From positions 24,472 to 88,471 of the forward strand of contig CACIRC010000003.1 in the NCBI GenBank assembly GCA_902588895.1: a DNA stretch of 64,000 nt. The letters run 5' to 3'. Made by a program: the position numbers and the translations under genes. Source of the DNA: an uncultured Pelagibacteraceae bacterium. GTDB taxonomy: Bacteria; Pseudomonadota; Alphaproteobacteria; Pelagibacterales; Pelagibacteraceae. The notes under the pieces are model-generated. The model searched no databases. It had not been told where the DNA came from and saw only the letters and a program-made list of their open reading frames with translations. Shown here in pieces: positions 51,214 through 60,421 of the stretch; within the stretch, counting starts at the first letter, position 1, and each line of letters opens with the position of its first letter.

Positions 51214-51938
51214 TAAATACCACCTAAACTAACATTTGAATAAACGTTCTGAACATCGTCATCTTCCTCGAGAGTTTCTAAAAAATCTACAACATTGTCT
51301 TTATTTTCATTATTTACCTCAACACTATTTAATGGGACCCATTCAATTTCTGTAGAAATAAAATTCACAATAATTTTCTCAAGATTTTTTTTTACATTAT
51401 ATATTTCGCTCATTTGACACTGAACCTCATGATAATCCTCATAAGAAAAACATTCATCAGCTCCTGACTCAATCGCTAAATCTAAAATTTTTTCGTCAGA
51501 TATCTCTTTTTTGTCAATTTTAATTATACCCAATTGTTGAAAATTATGAGAGGCAGAACCTTGAGTTCCTAAACTCCCTCCGCTCTTTTGAAAAATAGTT
51601 CTAATATTTGATGCGGTCCTATTTTTGTTGTCTGTTAAAGTTTCAACTATAACAGCAATCTTTTCTGGTCCAAACCCCTCATATCTTAAATTTTCAAAAT
51701 TTGCTCCTGTAGCTGCAGAAGATTTATCTATTGCTCTTTCAATATTATCTTTGGGCATATTTGCAGATCTAGCAGCCTGTACTGCAGATCTTAGTCTGGG
51801 GTTCATTGCTGGATCTTTGTCACCAAGTTTTGCCGCAACAGTAATCTCTTTAGATAATTTTGAAAATATTTTTGATCTTTGCTTATCAGCCTTACCTTTT
51901 TTATGTTTTATTCCTGCCCAATGCGAATGTCCTGCCAT
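51213..51938 (-). CDS. yebC: YebC/PmpR/TACO1-family protein
   Basis: 241 residues, full length. The N-terminal block AGHSHWAGIKHKKGKADKQRSKIFSKLSKEI over about 2-32 and NPRLRSAVQAARSANMPKDNIERAIDK over about 46-72 define the family. The acidic central loop is YEGFGPEKIAVIVETLTDNKNRT. Members have been described as transcriptional regulators and, more recently, as translation factors acting on stalling sequences. It lies directly upstream of the RuvC-like gene, a conserved pairing. Confidence 0.95.
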   Translation of the reverse strand: MAGHSHWAGIKHKKGKADKQRSKIFSKLSKEITVAAKLGDKDPAMNPRLRSAVQAARSANMPKDNIERAIDKSSAATGANFENLRYEGFGPEKIAVIVETLTDNKNRTASNIRTIFQKSGGSLGTQGSASHNFQQLGIIKIDKKEISDEKILDLAIESGADECFSYEDYHEVQCQMSEIYNVKKNLEKIIVNFISTEIEWVPLNSVEVNNENKDNVVDFLETLEEDDDVQNVYSNVSLGGI

Positions 51939-51943
51939 GATCT

Positions 51944-52747
51944 TTAAATATTTTTTAGTTGATCTCCGTATACATAGCTTTTGATGTCTATTGCTAAACC
52001 TGTTTTTATATCACAATCTACTATAACACCACACAAAGTAGCATCTCCATTAGCGGGAAAGTGTTTCACTGAATTCTTTTTTAAAAATCTATTCAAGGAA
52101 TTTTCTTTATTCATTCCAATGACTGAATCATAATCCCCACACATACCTGCATCGGTTTGATATCCAGTGCCATTATTAAGTATTCTGGCATCATTTGTTG
52201 GAATATGAGTATGGGTTCCAACCACGAGAGTTGCCTTTCCATCAAATAGATGTCCTATAGCGTTTTTTTCGCTAGTAATTTCACCATGGAAATCAACTAC
52301 AAGTAAATCAAAATCCTTTTTCATTTCATTTTCTTTTAAAAATTTTTGAGAAGCTTCAAAAACATCTTCACACTTTTTCATAAAAACATTGCCCATCAAA
52401 TTAAGAACTCCAATTTTTATATCATTCTTTGTTTTGTAAATCTGAAATCCTTTTCCTGGTGCAGGTTCAAATAAATTTTTAGGTCTTAATAATCTTTCCT
52501 CTTTATCAATAAATTCCATAATTTCTTTTTGATCCCAAACATGATTGCCAGTTGTGATAACATCAACTCCACAATTAAAAAAATCCTTACATATTTCTTT
52601 AGTTAGCCCCACACCTTGAACTGCTGCATTTTCACCGTTTACTATTACAAAATCGATTTTGTTTTTATCAATTTCATTTAATAAATTACTTGTTAATTTA
52701 GAACATCCTGAAATTCCAACAACATCTCCTAAAAATAAAATTCTCAT
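51944..52747 (-). CDS. YmdB-family metallophosphoesterase
   Basis: 267 residues of the YmdB/TIGR00282 type: FLGDVVGISG (about 4-13), VNGENAAVQGVGLT (about 36-49), TGNHVWDQKEI (about 66-76), DFHGEITSEKNAIG (about 152-165), and GTHTHIPTNDARIL (about 177-190), which together form a di-metal site. Relatives hydrolyse 2',3'-cyclic nucleotides and bind RNase machinery; the role here is not known. The start overlaps the preceding 5-formyl-THF cyclo-ligase gene by 4 bp. Confidence 0.9.
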   Translation of the reverse strand: MRILFLGDVVGISGCSKLTSNLLNEIDKNKIDFVIVNGENAAVQGVGLTKEICKDFFNCGVDVITTGNHVWDQKEIMEFIDKEERLLRPKNLFEPAPGKGFQIYKTKNDIKIGVLNLMGNVFMKKCEDVFEASQKFLKENEMKKDFDLLVVDFHGEITSEKNAIGHLFDGKATLVVGTHTHIPTNDARILNNGTGYQTDAGMCGDYDSVIGMNKENSLNRFLKKNSVKHFPANGDATLCGVIVDCDIKTGLAIDIKSYVYGDQLKNI

Positions 52748-53289
52748 TGTATAATTTTTTTCTCGGTTATTATTAAATCAAGTTTCTTATCATGCTTGTT
52801 GATAGGTATTTTTTTTATCTCCTGGTATGAAAATCCTAATCCAATTTTAAATATTTTTTTAATTTTAGATACTTTTTCTAAATAACGATCATAAAATCCT
52901 CCACCATAACCTAATCTATTCAAATCATCATCATAAGCTACTAAAGGAACAAATATTATATCTGGGTAAATTTTCTTTCCTAAAGTTGGCTCAGCAATTC
53001 CATACTTATTAATTTTTAAAGGATCTTTATTTGTCCATTCAAAAAAATCCATTTGGTTATTTTCTCTAATTATTGGTAGGGAAATATTTGCCTTTTTGTT
53101 TCTTAAAAAATAAATCATATCCAAATCATCAATCTCATGATTACAAGGGTAATACCCTCCTACATTTTTGAAATTAATTTTATTTTTTTTTAAAAATCGA
53201 TAAATTCTGTCAGGATTGAGGCTAAGTTTTTTATTCGAATTTTTTTTTCTAAGATTTAAAATTTTACTTCTTAGCTTAGATTTACTCAC
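52744..53289 (-). CDS. 5-formyltetrahydrofolate cyclo-ligase
   Basis: 181 residues, FAU1/YgfA family. It has a Lys/Arg-rich N-terminus with the R(S/K)xLRKK-type nucleotide region, VGGYYPCNHEIDD (about 43-55), VPLVAYDDDLNRLGYGGGFYDRYL in the region 113-136 (the GYGGGFYDRYL phosphate-binding loop), and GLGFSYQ. It converts 5-formyl-THF to methenyl-THF with ATP. It lies 4 nt after zapA. In many proteobacteria 6S RNA sits between these two genes, but there is no room for it here. Confidence 0.93.
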   Translation of the reverse strand: MSKSKLRSKILNLRKKNSNKKLSLNPDRIYRFLKKNKINFKNVGGYYPCNHEIDDLDMIYFLRNKKANISLPIIRENNQMDFFEWTNKDPLKINKYGIAEPTLGKKIYPDIIFVPLVAYDDDLNRLGYGGGFYDRYLEKVSKIKKIFKIGLGFSYQEIKKIPINKHDKKLDLIITEKKIIQ

Positions 53290-53293
53290 AGAC

Positions 53294-53740
53294 CTACTTT
53301 GAAATGTTTTCTAATTTTGCTTTTTTTACAAAATTTGATATTTGATCAGCAGCTTCATCAATTAAATTTTCGTATTTTTTTTGATTATCGTCAATTTCTT
53401 GTTTTAAATTTTCATGATCAAGATTTAGTTTTTCAATTTCAGATTCTTTTGTGTCCTTATAATCGTAAATTAGAGATTTTAGTTCTTTAAATTTTTTTGA
53501 TAGATCATTTAATTCTTCTTTTTTTTGATCTACTTTTTTCTTAGTTTCGTAATATTCATCCATTATTTTTACAGCTGTAATTAATAATAATTTATTTTCA
53601 CCTAGATTTCCCAAATCATTTTTTAAATTATTAAACTTTTTGTTAATCTGAATTAACAATTCTTCTAAGTGCTCCTCTTGTCCATCTTCGCAAGCGAGCA
53701 AAAACTCTTTATTGTTAAATTTTATACTTACATTTGCCAT
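53294..53740 (-). CDS. zapA: Cell division protein ZapA-like
   Basis: 148 residues. The N-terminal head (about 1-45) VSIKFNNKEFLLACEDGQEEHLEELLIQINKKF matches ZapA, followed by ELLLI-type helix KLLLITAVKIMDEYYE (about 65-80). A long coiled coil (about 80-145) follows. ZapA cross-links FtsZ filaments. The coiled coil is longer than in E. coli ZapA (109 residues). It overlaps the upstream coiled-coil gene by 13 bp. Confidence 0.88.
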   Translation of the reverse strand: MANVSIKFNNKEFLLACEDGQEEHLEELLIQINKKFNNLKNDLGNLGENKLLLITAVKIMDEYYETKKKVDQKKEELNDLSKKFKELKSLIYDYKDTKESEIEKLNLDHENLKQEIDDNQKKYENLIDEAADQISNFVKKAKLENISK

Positions 53741-54051
53741 TTATCTATTTCATCCAATAGTGTGTCAGTTTCTTGATTAAGTTCGTCAATTTTTTCGGAA
53801 AATTCAATTTGTTTTCTTTCTTCCAACTTTTCTTTATTTTTTAAATCCTCAAGTTTTTTTGATAAATTTTCATGTTCCTCGAGTAACGTTTTATATTTTT
53901 CCTCAATCTGTGTTTTTTCAATTTCTAATTGATTTTGTTTTGTGCTTAAATTTTCGATATTTTTTTGTAATTCAGGATTTGTTAGATCTAAATTTTTTAA
54001 TTCCTCTAATGCAATATTTAATTTTTTTTCTTTTTCGTTTATAGAATTCAT
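53728..54051 (-). CDS. Coiled-coil protein, DUF4164-like
   Basis: 107 residues, almost entirely heptad-like Glu/Lys/Leu helix (about 5-100), no signal peptide or membrane segment. Alphaproteobacteria often carry a small coiled-coil DUF4164 protein next to zapA, and position plus composition fit that family, though coiled coils are weak evidence. It may cooperate with ZapA in division. It is the first gene of a minus-strand run reaching purA and is divergent from tkt. Confidence 0.6.
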   Translation of the reverse strand: MNSINEKEKKLNIALEELKNLDLTNPELQKNIENLSTKQNQLEIEKTQIEEKYKTLLEEHENLSKKLEDLKNKEKLEERKQIEFSEKIDELNQETDTLLDEIDKWQM

Positions 54052-54104
54052 ATATATATATTTATATTATTAAATAGATTCTTCTTAGTCTAGTCAGGAT
54101 AATT

Positions 54105-56063
54105 TTGAGCAAACTACACAATGATTTAGCTAATTGCATCAGATTTTTATCAATTGATGCCGTTCAAAAAGCAAATTCAGGTCACCCAGGAATGCCAATG
54201 GGTATGGCAGATGTTGCAACAGTGTTGTTCAAAAATTTTTTAAGATTTAATCCAAAGAATCCAGATTGGTTAAATAGAGATAGATTTGTTTTGTCTGCTG
54301 GTCATGGTTCTATGCTTTTATATTCTTTGCTTTACCTAACGGGATATAAAAGCATATCAATAAATAATATCAAAAAATTTAGGCAGCTTAATTCTATTTG
54401 CGCTGGACATCCTGAGTATCATCCGAAAACAGGTATTGAAACTACAACGGGTCCTCTTGGACAAGGTATATCTAATGCAGTTGGTTTTGCAATAGCTGAA
54501 GAAATTTTAAAAAATAAATTAGGTAAAGATTTAATTAATCACAAAACTTATGTTTTAGCTGGAGATGGATGCTTAATGGAAGGAATAAGTCATGAAGCGA
54601 TGAGTTTAGCGGGACATTTAAAACTTAAAAATTTAGTTATGCTATTTGATAACAATTCAATTTCAATTGATGGTCCAACAAATCTCGCGGTTTCAGATAA
54701 TTTTAAAAAAAGATTTGAAGGATATGGTTGGGATTATATTTCTATCAACGGTCATAATGAAAAAGAAATTTTTAAAGCACTAAAAAAAGTTCAAAAAGCT
54801 AAAAAACCTACTGTGATTTCTTGTAAAACTAAGATTGGATATGGTTCACCGAATAAATCAGGAAAAGCATCGTCCCATGGAAGTCCATTGGGAGTAGATG
54901 AAATCAAGCTTGTAAGAAAAGCCTTAAATTGGAAAACCAAACCTTTTGATATCCCAAATAAAATTTTAAATGAATGGAGAAAAATTGGCCAAAGAGGTGA
55001 AATTTTAGAAAAAAAATGGAACAAAGTATTAAAAAGAAAAAAAATAAAATTTAATCAAACTTTAAAAAATAACTTTACTACAGTGCTTAAGAAAGAAAAA
55101 GAGAATGCAATAAAGGAGCCAAAAAGTTTAGCTACTAGAAAATGTTCAGAAATGACATTGAACGCACTAACAAAACAAAAAAATAATTTGATTGGTGGCT
55201 CTGCAGATTTAGCGGGATCAAATAATACAAAAACTAAAAACCATAAAATAATTAAACCTGGAGATTTTGCTGGTGACTACATTCACTACGGAGTGAGAGA
55301 ACACGCAATGAGTGGGGTTATGAATGGTATCGCACTTCACAGTAATCTAATTCCCTATGGAGGTACTTTTTTAATATTTTCTGATTATTGCAAACCTTCG
55401 ATCAGATTGTCTGCCTTAATGAAAAAAAGAGTCATTTATGTAATGACTCATGACTCAATTGGGCTCGGAGAAGATGGCCCTACCCATCAACCTATAGAAC
55501 AGCTTTCGGGCTTACGTTCTATACCTAACCTAAATGTATTCAGACCTGCAGACAGAATTGAAACTATCGAGTGTTGGGAACATGCATTAAAAAGCTCAAA
55601 AACACCTAGCGTGCTATCTTTAACAAGACAAAACTTAAATCCAGTAAGAAAAACATACCCAAATAATAACTTATGCTCATTAGGTGCTTATGAAGTTTTA
55701 AGAACAAATAAAAAAATTAATCTAACAATATTAGCTAGTGGATCTGAAGTTAATCTAGCGTTGGAGGTTAGCCATAAATTAGCCAAAGATAAAATATATT
55801 CCAAAGTGATATCAATGCCTTGCATGGAACTTTTTGAATTACAATCAAAATCTTATAAAAATAAAATTTTAGAGGAAACAAAATTTAAAATATCCATTGA
55901 AGCTGGATCAAGCGATTGTTGGAAAAAATATGTAGGTGATAACGGTATTGCTTTTGGAATTGATGAATTCGGAAAAAGTGCACCCTATAAAGATATTTAT
56001 AAATATTTTGGACTAGAGAGTACAAACATTAAAAGTATCACTAAAAAATTATTAAATAAATAA
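54105..56063 (+). CDS. tkt: Transketolase
   Basis: ThDP enzyme moving two-carbon units between sugar phosphates. 652 residues. Translation starts at TTG 54105, with AGGA 6 nt upstream and good alignment of the first residues with other transketolases; no nearby ATG fits. SIDAVQKANSGHPGMPMGMAD (split at about 15-35), the ThDP motif GDGCLMEGISHEAMSLAGHLKLKNLVMLFDNN over about 151-182, and YGVREHAMSGVMNGIALH with the catalytic Glu at about 398-415. It is first in tkt-gap-pgk-fba, which is linked by 1-2 bp gaps. Confidence 0.97.
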   Translation: MSKLHNDLANCIRFLSIDAVQKANSGHPGMPMGMADVATVLFKNFLRFNPKNPDWLNRDRFVLSAGHGSMLLYSLLYLTGYKSISINNIKKFRQLNSICAGHPEYHPKTGIETTTGPLGQGISNAVGFAIAEEILKNKLGKDLINHKTYVLAGDGCLMEGISHEAMSLAGHLKLKNLVMLFDNNSISIDGPTNLAVSDNFKKRFEGYGWDYISINGHNEKEIFKALKKVQKAKKPTVISCKTKIGYGSPNKSGKASSHGSPLGVDEIKLVRKALNWKTKPFDIPNKILNEWRKIGQRGEILEKKWNKVLKRKKIKFNQTLKNNFTTVLKKEKENAIKEPKSLATRKCSEMTLNALTKQKNNLIGGSADLAGSNNTKTKNHKIIKPGDFAGDYIHYGVREHAMSGVMNGIALHSNLIPYGGTFLIFSDYCKPSIRLSALMKKRVIYVMTHDSIGLGEDGPTHQPIEQLSGLRSIPNLNVFRPADRIETIECWEHALKSSKTPSVLSLTRQNLNPVRKTYPNNNLCSLGAYEVLRTNKKINLTILASGSEVNLALEVSHKLAKDKIYSKVISMPCMELFELQSKSYKNKILEETKFKISIEAGSSDCWKKYVGDNGIAFGIDEFGKSAPYKDIYKYFGLESTNIKSITKKLLNK

Positions 56064-56064
56064 A

Positions 56065-57072
56065 ATGACAATTAAAATTGGAATTAATGGAATGGGACGG
56101 ATTGGTCGTATGGTTGTTAGATCGATTGTCGAAAGTAAAAATAAAAATTTAAAAATTAATCATATAAACAACAGGTCAAATTCAGAAACTACATCTAAAT
56201 TAATCAAATATGATTCTATACATGGAAAATTAAATGCTGAATTAGAATATGATCCAAATCATTTAATAATTAATAAAAATAAAATTACATTTTCTCAAGA
56301 AACAAAAATTGAAGACATAAATTGGAAAAAACATGATGTTGATTATGTTTTCGAATGCACTGGAAAATTTAATTCGAAAGAAAAACTTCTTGCTCATATA
56401 GAAAATGGTGCAAAAAAGGTGATCGTTTCTGCTCCATGTAAAAATGCTGATAAAACAATAGTATTTGGTGTTAATGAAAATATAATTACTAAAGAGGATA
56501 AAATAATATCTGCAGCTTCATGCACAACCAATTGTCTAGCACCAGTAATCAGTGTTCTTGATCAAAATTTTGAAATTGAAAAAGGTTTTATGACTACAAT
56601 TCATGCATTTACTAGCGATCAGAGAATTTTAGATAACTCTCACAAAGATCCCAGAAGAGCGAGATCTGCAAGTCAATCAATAGTTCCTACCTCAACAGGA
56701 GCTTCGAAAGCAATAGGAGAAATAATACCAAACTTAAAAGGGAAACTAGAAGGTGTTGCGATGAGGGTGCCCACTCCTAATGTTTCTCTTGTTGAATTAG
56801 TTTTTTGTACAAAAAAAGATATTAACATAAAAAAAATTAATGATGCCTTTGAACAATCATCAAAAAATAAATTAAAAAACATCTTAGAAGTTACTCATGA
56901 AAAATTAGTATCTATAGATTTTAATCATCATCCTGCTTCTGCAATAGTAGATGCTTCTTTAACAAATGTAGTTGGAAGTAATATGGGTAAAATATCAGCC
57001 TGGTATGATAATGAGTGGGGCTTTTCTAATAGAATGTGTGATATCGCTGAAACTTTGCATAAAATCTCTTAA
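56065..57072 (+). CDS. gap: Glyceraldehyde-3-phosphate dehydrogenase
   Basis: 335 residues. NAD(P)-binding GINGMGRIGRMVVRS (about 5-19). The catalytic Cys is in ISAASCTTNCLAPV (about 149-162) and the His lies in the THAFTSDQ segment (about 178-185). PTSTGASKAIGEIIPNLKGKL and WYDNEWGFSNRMCD complete the family pattern. It can run in glycolytic or gluconeogenic direction. It follows tkt by one base and overlaps pgk by one base. Confidence 0.97.
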   Translation: MTIKIGINGMGRIGRMVVRSIVESKNKNLKINHINNRSNSETTSKLIKYDSIHGKLNAELEYDPNHLIINKNKITFSQETKIEDINWKKHDVDYVFECTGKFNSKEKLLAHIENGAKKVIVSAPCKNADKTIVFGVNENIITKEDKIISAASCTTNCLAPVISVLDQNFEIEKGFMTTIHAFTSDQRILDNSHKDPRRARSASQSIVPTSTGASKAIGEIIPNLKGKLEGVAMRVPTPNVSLVELVFCTKKDINIKKINDAFEQSSKNKLKNILEVTHEKLVSIDFNHHPASAIVDASLTNVVGSNMGKISAWYDNEWGFSNRMCDIAETLHKIS

Positions 57073-58250
57073 TGAGAAGCATTATAAACGAAAAAAATCT
57101 AAACAATAAAAAAATATTATTAAGACTAGATTTGAATGTCCCTTTGGAAAGAAACAAGATAACAGACACAACAAGAATCGATAAAATTCTTCCTACATTA
57201 AATTTTTTGATTAAAGAAAAAGCTAAAATTATAATTTTATCTCATGTTGGAAGACCAAAAGGAAAAGTTGTTAAAGAGCTCTCCCTAAAACCAATTTGTG
57301 AAGAATTGCAAAATAAATTGGGAAAAAAAATAAGACTTATTGATGAAAATATTAAAGAAATAAAAAATAAAAATTTTTTCAATAACTACAATGAAGATAT
57401 TTTTATTTTAGAAAATATTAGATTTTATTCAGAAGAAGAACAAAATGACAATAAGTTTGCTGAACTCCTATCAAATCTTGGAGATATGTATGTCAATGAT
57501 GCTTTTTCTTGCTCACATAGAGCGCATACTTCTATTTGTGAGATTCCTAAATTCTTACCCTCGTTTTCTGGATTACAGCTAGACTTAGAAGTAAATGCAC
57601 TCAATAAAATAACTTCCGAAATTTCTAGGCCAATTACTTGTATTATTGGGGGGTCTAAAATTTCAACTAAGATTAATGTTATTAAAAATTTAATTCTTAA
57701 ATTTGATAATATTATAATTGTTGGGGGTATGGCTAATAATTTTATAGAATATTTCGGAAATAGTGTTGGAAAATCTATTAAAGAAAAAAATTGTCATAAA
57801 ATAGTCGATGAAATTATCTCTCTTTCAAAAAAAGAAAAATGTAAAATAATTTACCCAGAAGATGTGATTGTATCTAATGATTTAAATGGATCTCCTCAAA
57901 AGAAAGAATTGAACGAAATATTATTTGATGAAATGATATTAGATATTGGTCCAAAAACTATAGATAAGATAACAAAAATTATTGATAACAGTAAAACTAT
58001 ACTTTGGAATGGACCCGCAGGATATTTTGAAAATTCAAATTTTGCTAATGGAAGTATTCAAATAGCAAAAAAAATAATTGAAAATAATAAAGCAAACAAA
58101 ATTTTTTCAGTTGCTGGTGGTGGAGATACAGTTTCTTTATTAAATAATTTAAAGGCAGTTAATGAATTTAATTTTGTTTCAACTGCAGGTGGAGCTTTTT
58201 TAGAATATCTTGAAGGTAAAAACCTTCCTGGTATAACCGCATTAAATTAA
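57072..58250 (+). CDS. pgk: Phosphoglycerate kinase
   Basis: 392 residues. LLRLDLNVPLERNKITDTTRI over about 17-37 (substrate-binding Asn/Arg), ILSHVGRPKG (about 55-64), the conserved VNDAFSCSHRAHTS (about 139-152), IGGSKISTKI hinge (about 190-199) and C-terminal FSVAGGGDTVSLLNN...STAGGAFLEYLEGK nucleotide site. It reversibly phosphorylates 3-phosphoglycerate with ATP. It sits between gap and fba. Confidence 0.97.
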   Translation: MRSIINEKNLNNKKILLRLDLNVPLERNKITDTTRIDKILPTLNFLIKEKAKIIILSHVGRPKGKVVKELSLKPICEELQNKLGKKIRLIDENIKEIKNKNFFNNYNEDIFILENIRFYSEEEQNDNKFAELLSNLGDMYVNDAFSCSHRAHTSICEIPKFLPSFSGLQLDLEVNALNKITSEISRPITCIIGGSKISTKINVIKNLILKFDNIIIVGGMANNFIEYFGNSVGKSIKEKNCHKIVDEIISLSKKEKCKIIYPEDVIVSNDLNGSPQKKELNEILFDEMILDIGPKTIDKITKIIDNSKTILWNGPAGYFENSNFANGSIQIAKKIIENNKANKIFSVAGGGDTVSLLNNLKAVNEFNFVSTAGGAFLEYLEGKNLPGITALN

Positions 58251-58251
58251 A

Positions 58252-59262
58252 ATGTCTGAATTAAATAAAATTGCACTTAAAATAATTTCCAATGGCAAAG
58301 GCATTCTTGCAGCTGATGAAAGCAATGGAACTATGACAAAAAGACTTGAAGCAGTAAATGTCAAATCAACACCAGAAAATAGACTTGCCTTCAGAGAAAT
58401 TCTTTTTTCATCAGATGGAATGAAAGATTGTATTGGTGGTGTTATTCTTTACGATGAAACCATAAATCAAATTTCAAGCACAGGAAAATCAATAACAGAT
58501 TTAATATCTAGTTTTGGTGCAGTTCCTGGAATTAAGGTTGATACTGGTGCGAAAGATTTAGCAAATTCCCCTAAAGAAAAAATTACAGAGGGATTAGATG
58601 GACTTAGAGATCGATTAAAAAAATATTATGATATTGGAGCAAGATTTACAAAATGGAGAGGCGTCTATTCTATTGGTGAAAAATATCCAAGCAAACTTGC
58701 AATCAGTAGTAATGCTCATGCACTTGCTAGGTACTCTGCACTGGTTCAAGAAAGTGGAATGGTTCCAATAGTAGAACCTGAGGTATTGATGGATGGAAAC
58801 CACTCTGCAGAAATTTGTTTAAACAAAACATCAGAGGTAATTAAAAAGTGTTTTGAGGAACTAATTTTACACAAAGTTGATCTCTCAGGAATAATATTAA
58901 AACCAAATATGATTTTGCCTGGCAACCTATCAGAAAATAAAATTTCTAATGAAGAAGTTTCTATCAAAACATTGGAATGTCTTAAAAATTCTGTACCCAA
59001 TGAAGTTCCAGGGATAGCTTTTTTATCTGGAGGGCAATCTGAAATTGAGGCTACAGAAAATTTAAATTTAATAAATAAAAATAACAACACTAATTTTATA
59101 ATGACCTATTCATATGGAAGAGCTCTTCAACAAAGTGCTTTGAAAGTTTGGTCTAAAGATATTAAAAATGTAGAGGCAACTCAAAATACTTTTAATCATA
59201 GAGCTAAAATGTGTACCTTAGCTGCTCAAGGAAAATGGTCGAGCGAACTTGAAAATAAATAA
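58252..59262 (+). CDS. fba: Class I fructose-bisphosphate aldolase
   Basis: 336 residues of the Schiff-base (class I) aldolase family. GKGILAADESNGTMTKRLEAV is at about 14-34, and GARFTKWRGVYSI (about 131-143) contains an active-site Lys/Arg set. EPEVLMDGNH (about 176-185) and GIILKPNMILPGN (about 213-225) carry the Schiff-base Lys. IAFLSGGQSEIEA and YSYGRALQQSALK bind phosphate. No class II zinc motif is present. The last 14 bp overlap the thiE-like gene. Confidence 0.96.
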   Translation: MSELNKIALKIISNGKGILAADESNGTMTKRLEAVNVKSTPENRLAFREILFSSDGMKDCIGGVILYDETINQISSTGKSITDLISSFGAVPGIKVDTGAKDLANSPKEKITEGLDGLRDRLKKYYDIGARFTKWRGVYSIGEKYPSKLAISSNAHALARYSALVQESGMVPIVEPEVLMDGNHSAEICLNKTSEVIKKCFEELILHKVDLSGIILKPNMILPGNLSENKISNEEVSIKTLECLKNSVPNEVPGIAFLSGGQSEIEATENLNLINKNNNTNFIMTYSYGRALQQSALKVWSKDIKNVEATQNTFNHRAKMCTLAAQGKWSSELENK

Positions 59263-59863
59263 AAATAAATTTATTTATCTTATTTCGCCTAACAAAATAC
59301 CTAATTCTTTCTTTAGCAATCTAAAGTTGGTTTTAAAAACTGGAAAAGTAAGTTTTTTTCAGCTCAGACTTAAAAGTTACTCTCAGAATAAGAAAATAAT
59401 AATTGGAAAAAAAATTAAAAATATTTGTAAAAAAAATAACGTAAGATTTATAATTAATGATGACCCTTTACTTGCTTTAAAACTAGATGCTGATGGTTGT
59501 CATCTAGGTCAAAAAGATATGAATATTAAGGCTGCAAAAAAAATACTTGGTAAAAAAATTATAGGAATTACTTGTCATAATTCTATGATTTTGGCGAAAA
59601 AAGCAATTAAAGCTAAAGCTGATTACATTGCCTTTGGTGCTTTTAATCAATCTAAAACTAAAAAAACTAAGTATGTAGCTTCTGTAAAGATTTTAAATAA
59701 AGTTAAAAAACTTACAAAAATACCCACAGTAGCTATTGGTGGAATTAATGCTGTTAATTATAAAAATCTATTATTGAATAATGCGAATTTTTTAGCTATC
59801 TCAGGCTACATTTGGAAAAATAAAAAATATAAACCATTACAAGCTGTAGAAAGATTAAAATGA
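59249..59863 (+). CDS. thiE: Thiamine-phosphate synthase (ThiE-like)
   Basis: 204 residues. The TIM-barrel pattern of ThiE is visible: FQLRLKS (about 36-42), FIINDDPLLALKLDADGCHLGQKDM broken over about 67-91, GITCHN (about 106-111), YIAFGAFNQSKTKKTKY (about 126-142) and VAIGGINAVN (about 161-170). It would join HMP diphosphate and thiazole phosphate. TenI-type proteins share the fold, so exact activity is inferred. Its stop overlaps efp by 4 bp. Together with thiD it is one of two thiamine genes in the window. Confidence 0.85.
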   Translation: MKINKNKFIYLISPNKIPNSFFSNLKLVLKTGKVSFFQLRLKSYSQNKKIIIGKKIKNICKKNNVRFIINDDPLLALKLDADGCHLGQKDMNIKAAKKILGKKIIGITCHNSMILAKKAIKAKADYIAFGAFNQSKTKKTKYVASVKILNKVKKLTKIPTVAIGGINAVNYKNLLLNNANFLAISGYIWKNKKYKPLQAVERLK

Positions 59864-60420
59864 AAATTAATGCTGGAGAAATAAGAGTTGGAATGCTCTT
59901 AGAATATAAAAATGACTTATGGCAAGTTTTAAAAACCCAACATGTAAAACCAGGAAAAGGTGGTGCATTTGCTCAAGTTGAAATGAAAAGCTTAAACAAA
60001 AATACAAAGTTAAATGAAAGATTTAGATCAGGTGAAACAGTAGAAAAAGCATCATTAGAGGAAACGAATTTCAATTATCTTTACAGTGATGAAGCTAATT
60101 ATTTTTTTATGGATCCAAAAACATTTGAACAAATAGAAATAAAAAAAGAAACTGTAGGTGACAAAGGTAAACTCTTAACTGAAAACTTACAAGTTTCTGT
60201 AAATTTTTATAATGAAAACCCGCTATCAATTGAATTGCCTAACCAAGTACAGTGTAAAGTTGAAACTACTGATGCAGCCCTTAAAGGACAAACTGTGTCA
60301 TCATCTTACAAGCCAGCAACTCTTGATAATGGTTTAAATATTCAAGTTCCTCCGTTTATTGAAGCAGGTGATCAAATCGTAGTTGATACTAGAAATTTAG
60401 AATACATTAAAAAAATCTAA
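59860..60420 (+). CDS. efp: Elongation factor P
   Basis: 186 residues. The N-terminal KOW-like domain includes HVKPGKGGAFAQVEMKSL (about 28-45) with Lys at the modified tip position, followed by two OB-fold domains. The ending GLNIQVPPFIEAGDQIVVDTRNLEYI split over about 156-182 is the EF-P signature. It relieves stalling at polyproline. No EpmA or EpmB gene is seen in this window. Confidence 0.97.
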   Translation: MKINAGEIRVGMLLEYKNDLWQVLKTQHVKPGKGGAFAQVEMKSLNKNTKLNERFRSGETVEKASLEETNFNYLYSDEANYFFMDPKTFEQIEIKKETVGDKGKLLTENLQVSVNFYNENPLSIELPNQVQCKVETTDAALKGQTVSSSYKPATLDNGLNIQVPPFIEAGDQIVVDTRNLEYIKKI

Positions 60421-60421
60421 A

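Noticed and set aside
53290..53293. Search for 6S RNA between zapA and the 5-formyl-THF cyclo-ligase gene
   Set aside because: This is the usual proteobacterial site, but only 4 nt separate the genes and no 6S-like hairpin is seen; it must be elsewhere or absent.
54052..54080. Alternating TA run upstream of the zapA-neighbour gene
   Set aside because: A short TA-rich tract in the divergent tkt promoter gap; too short to be called a meaningful repeat in such AT-rich DNA.
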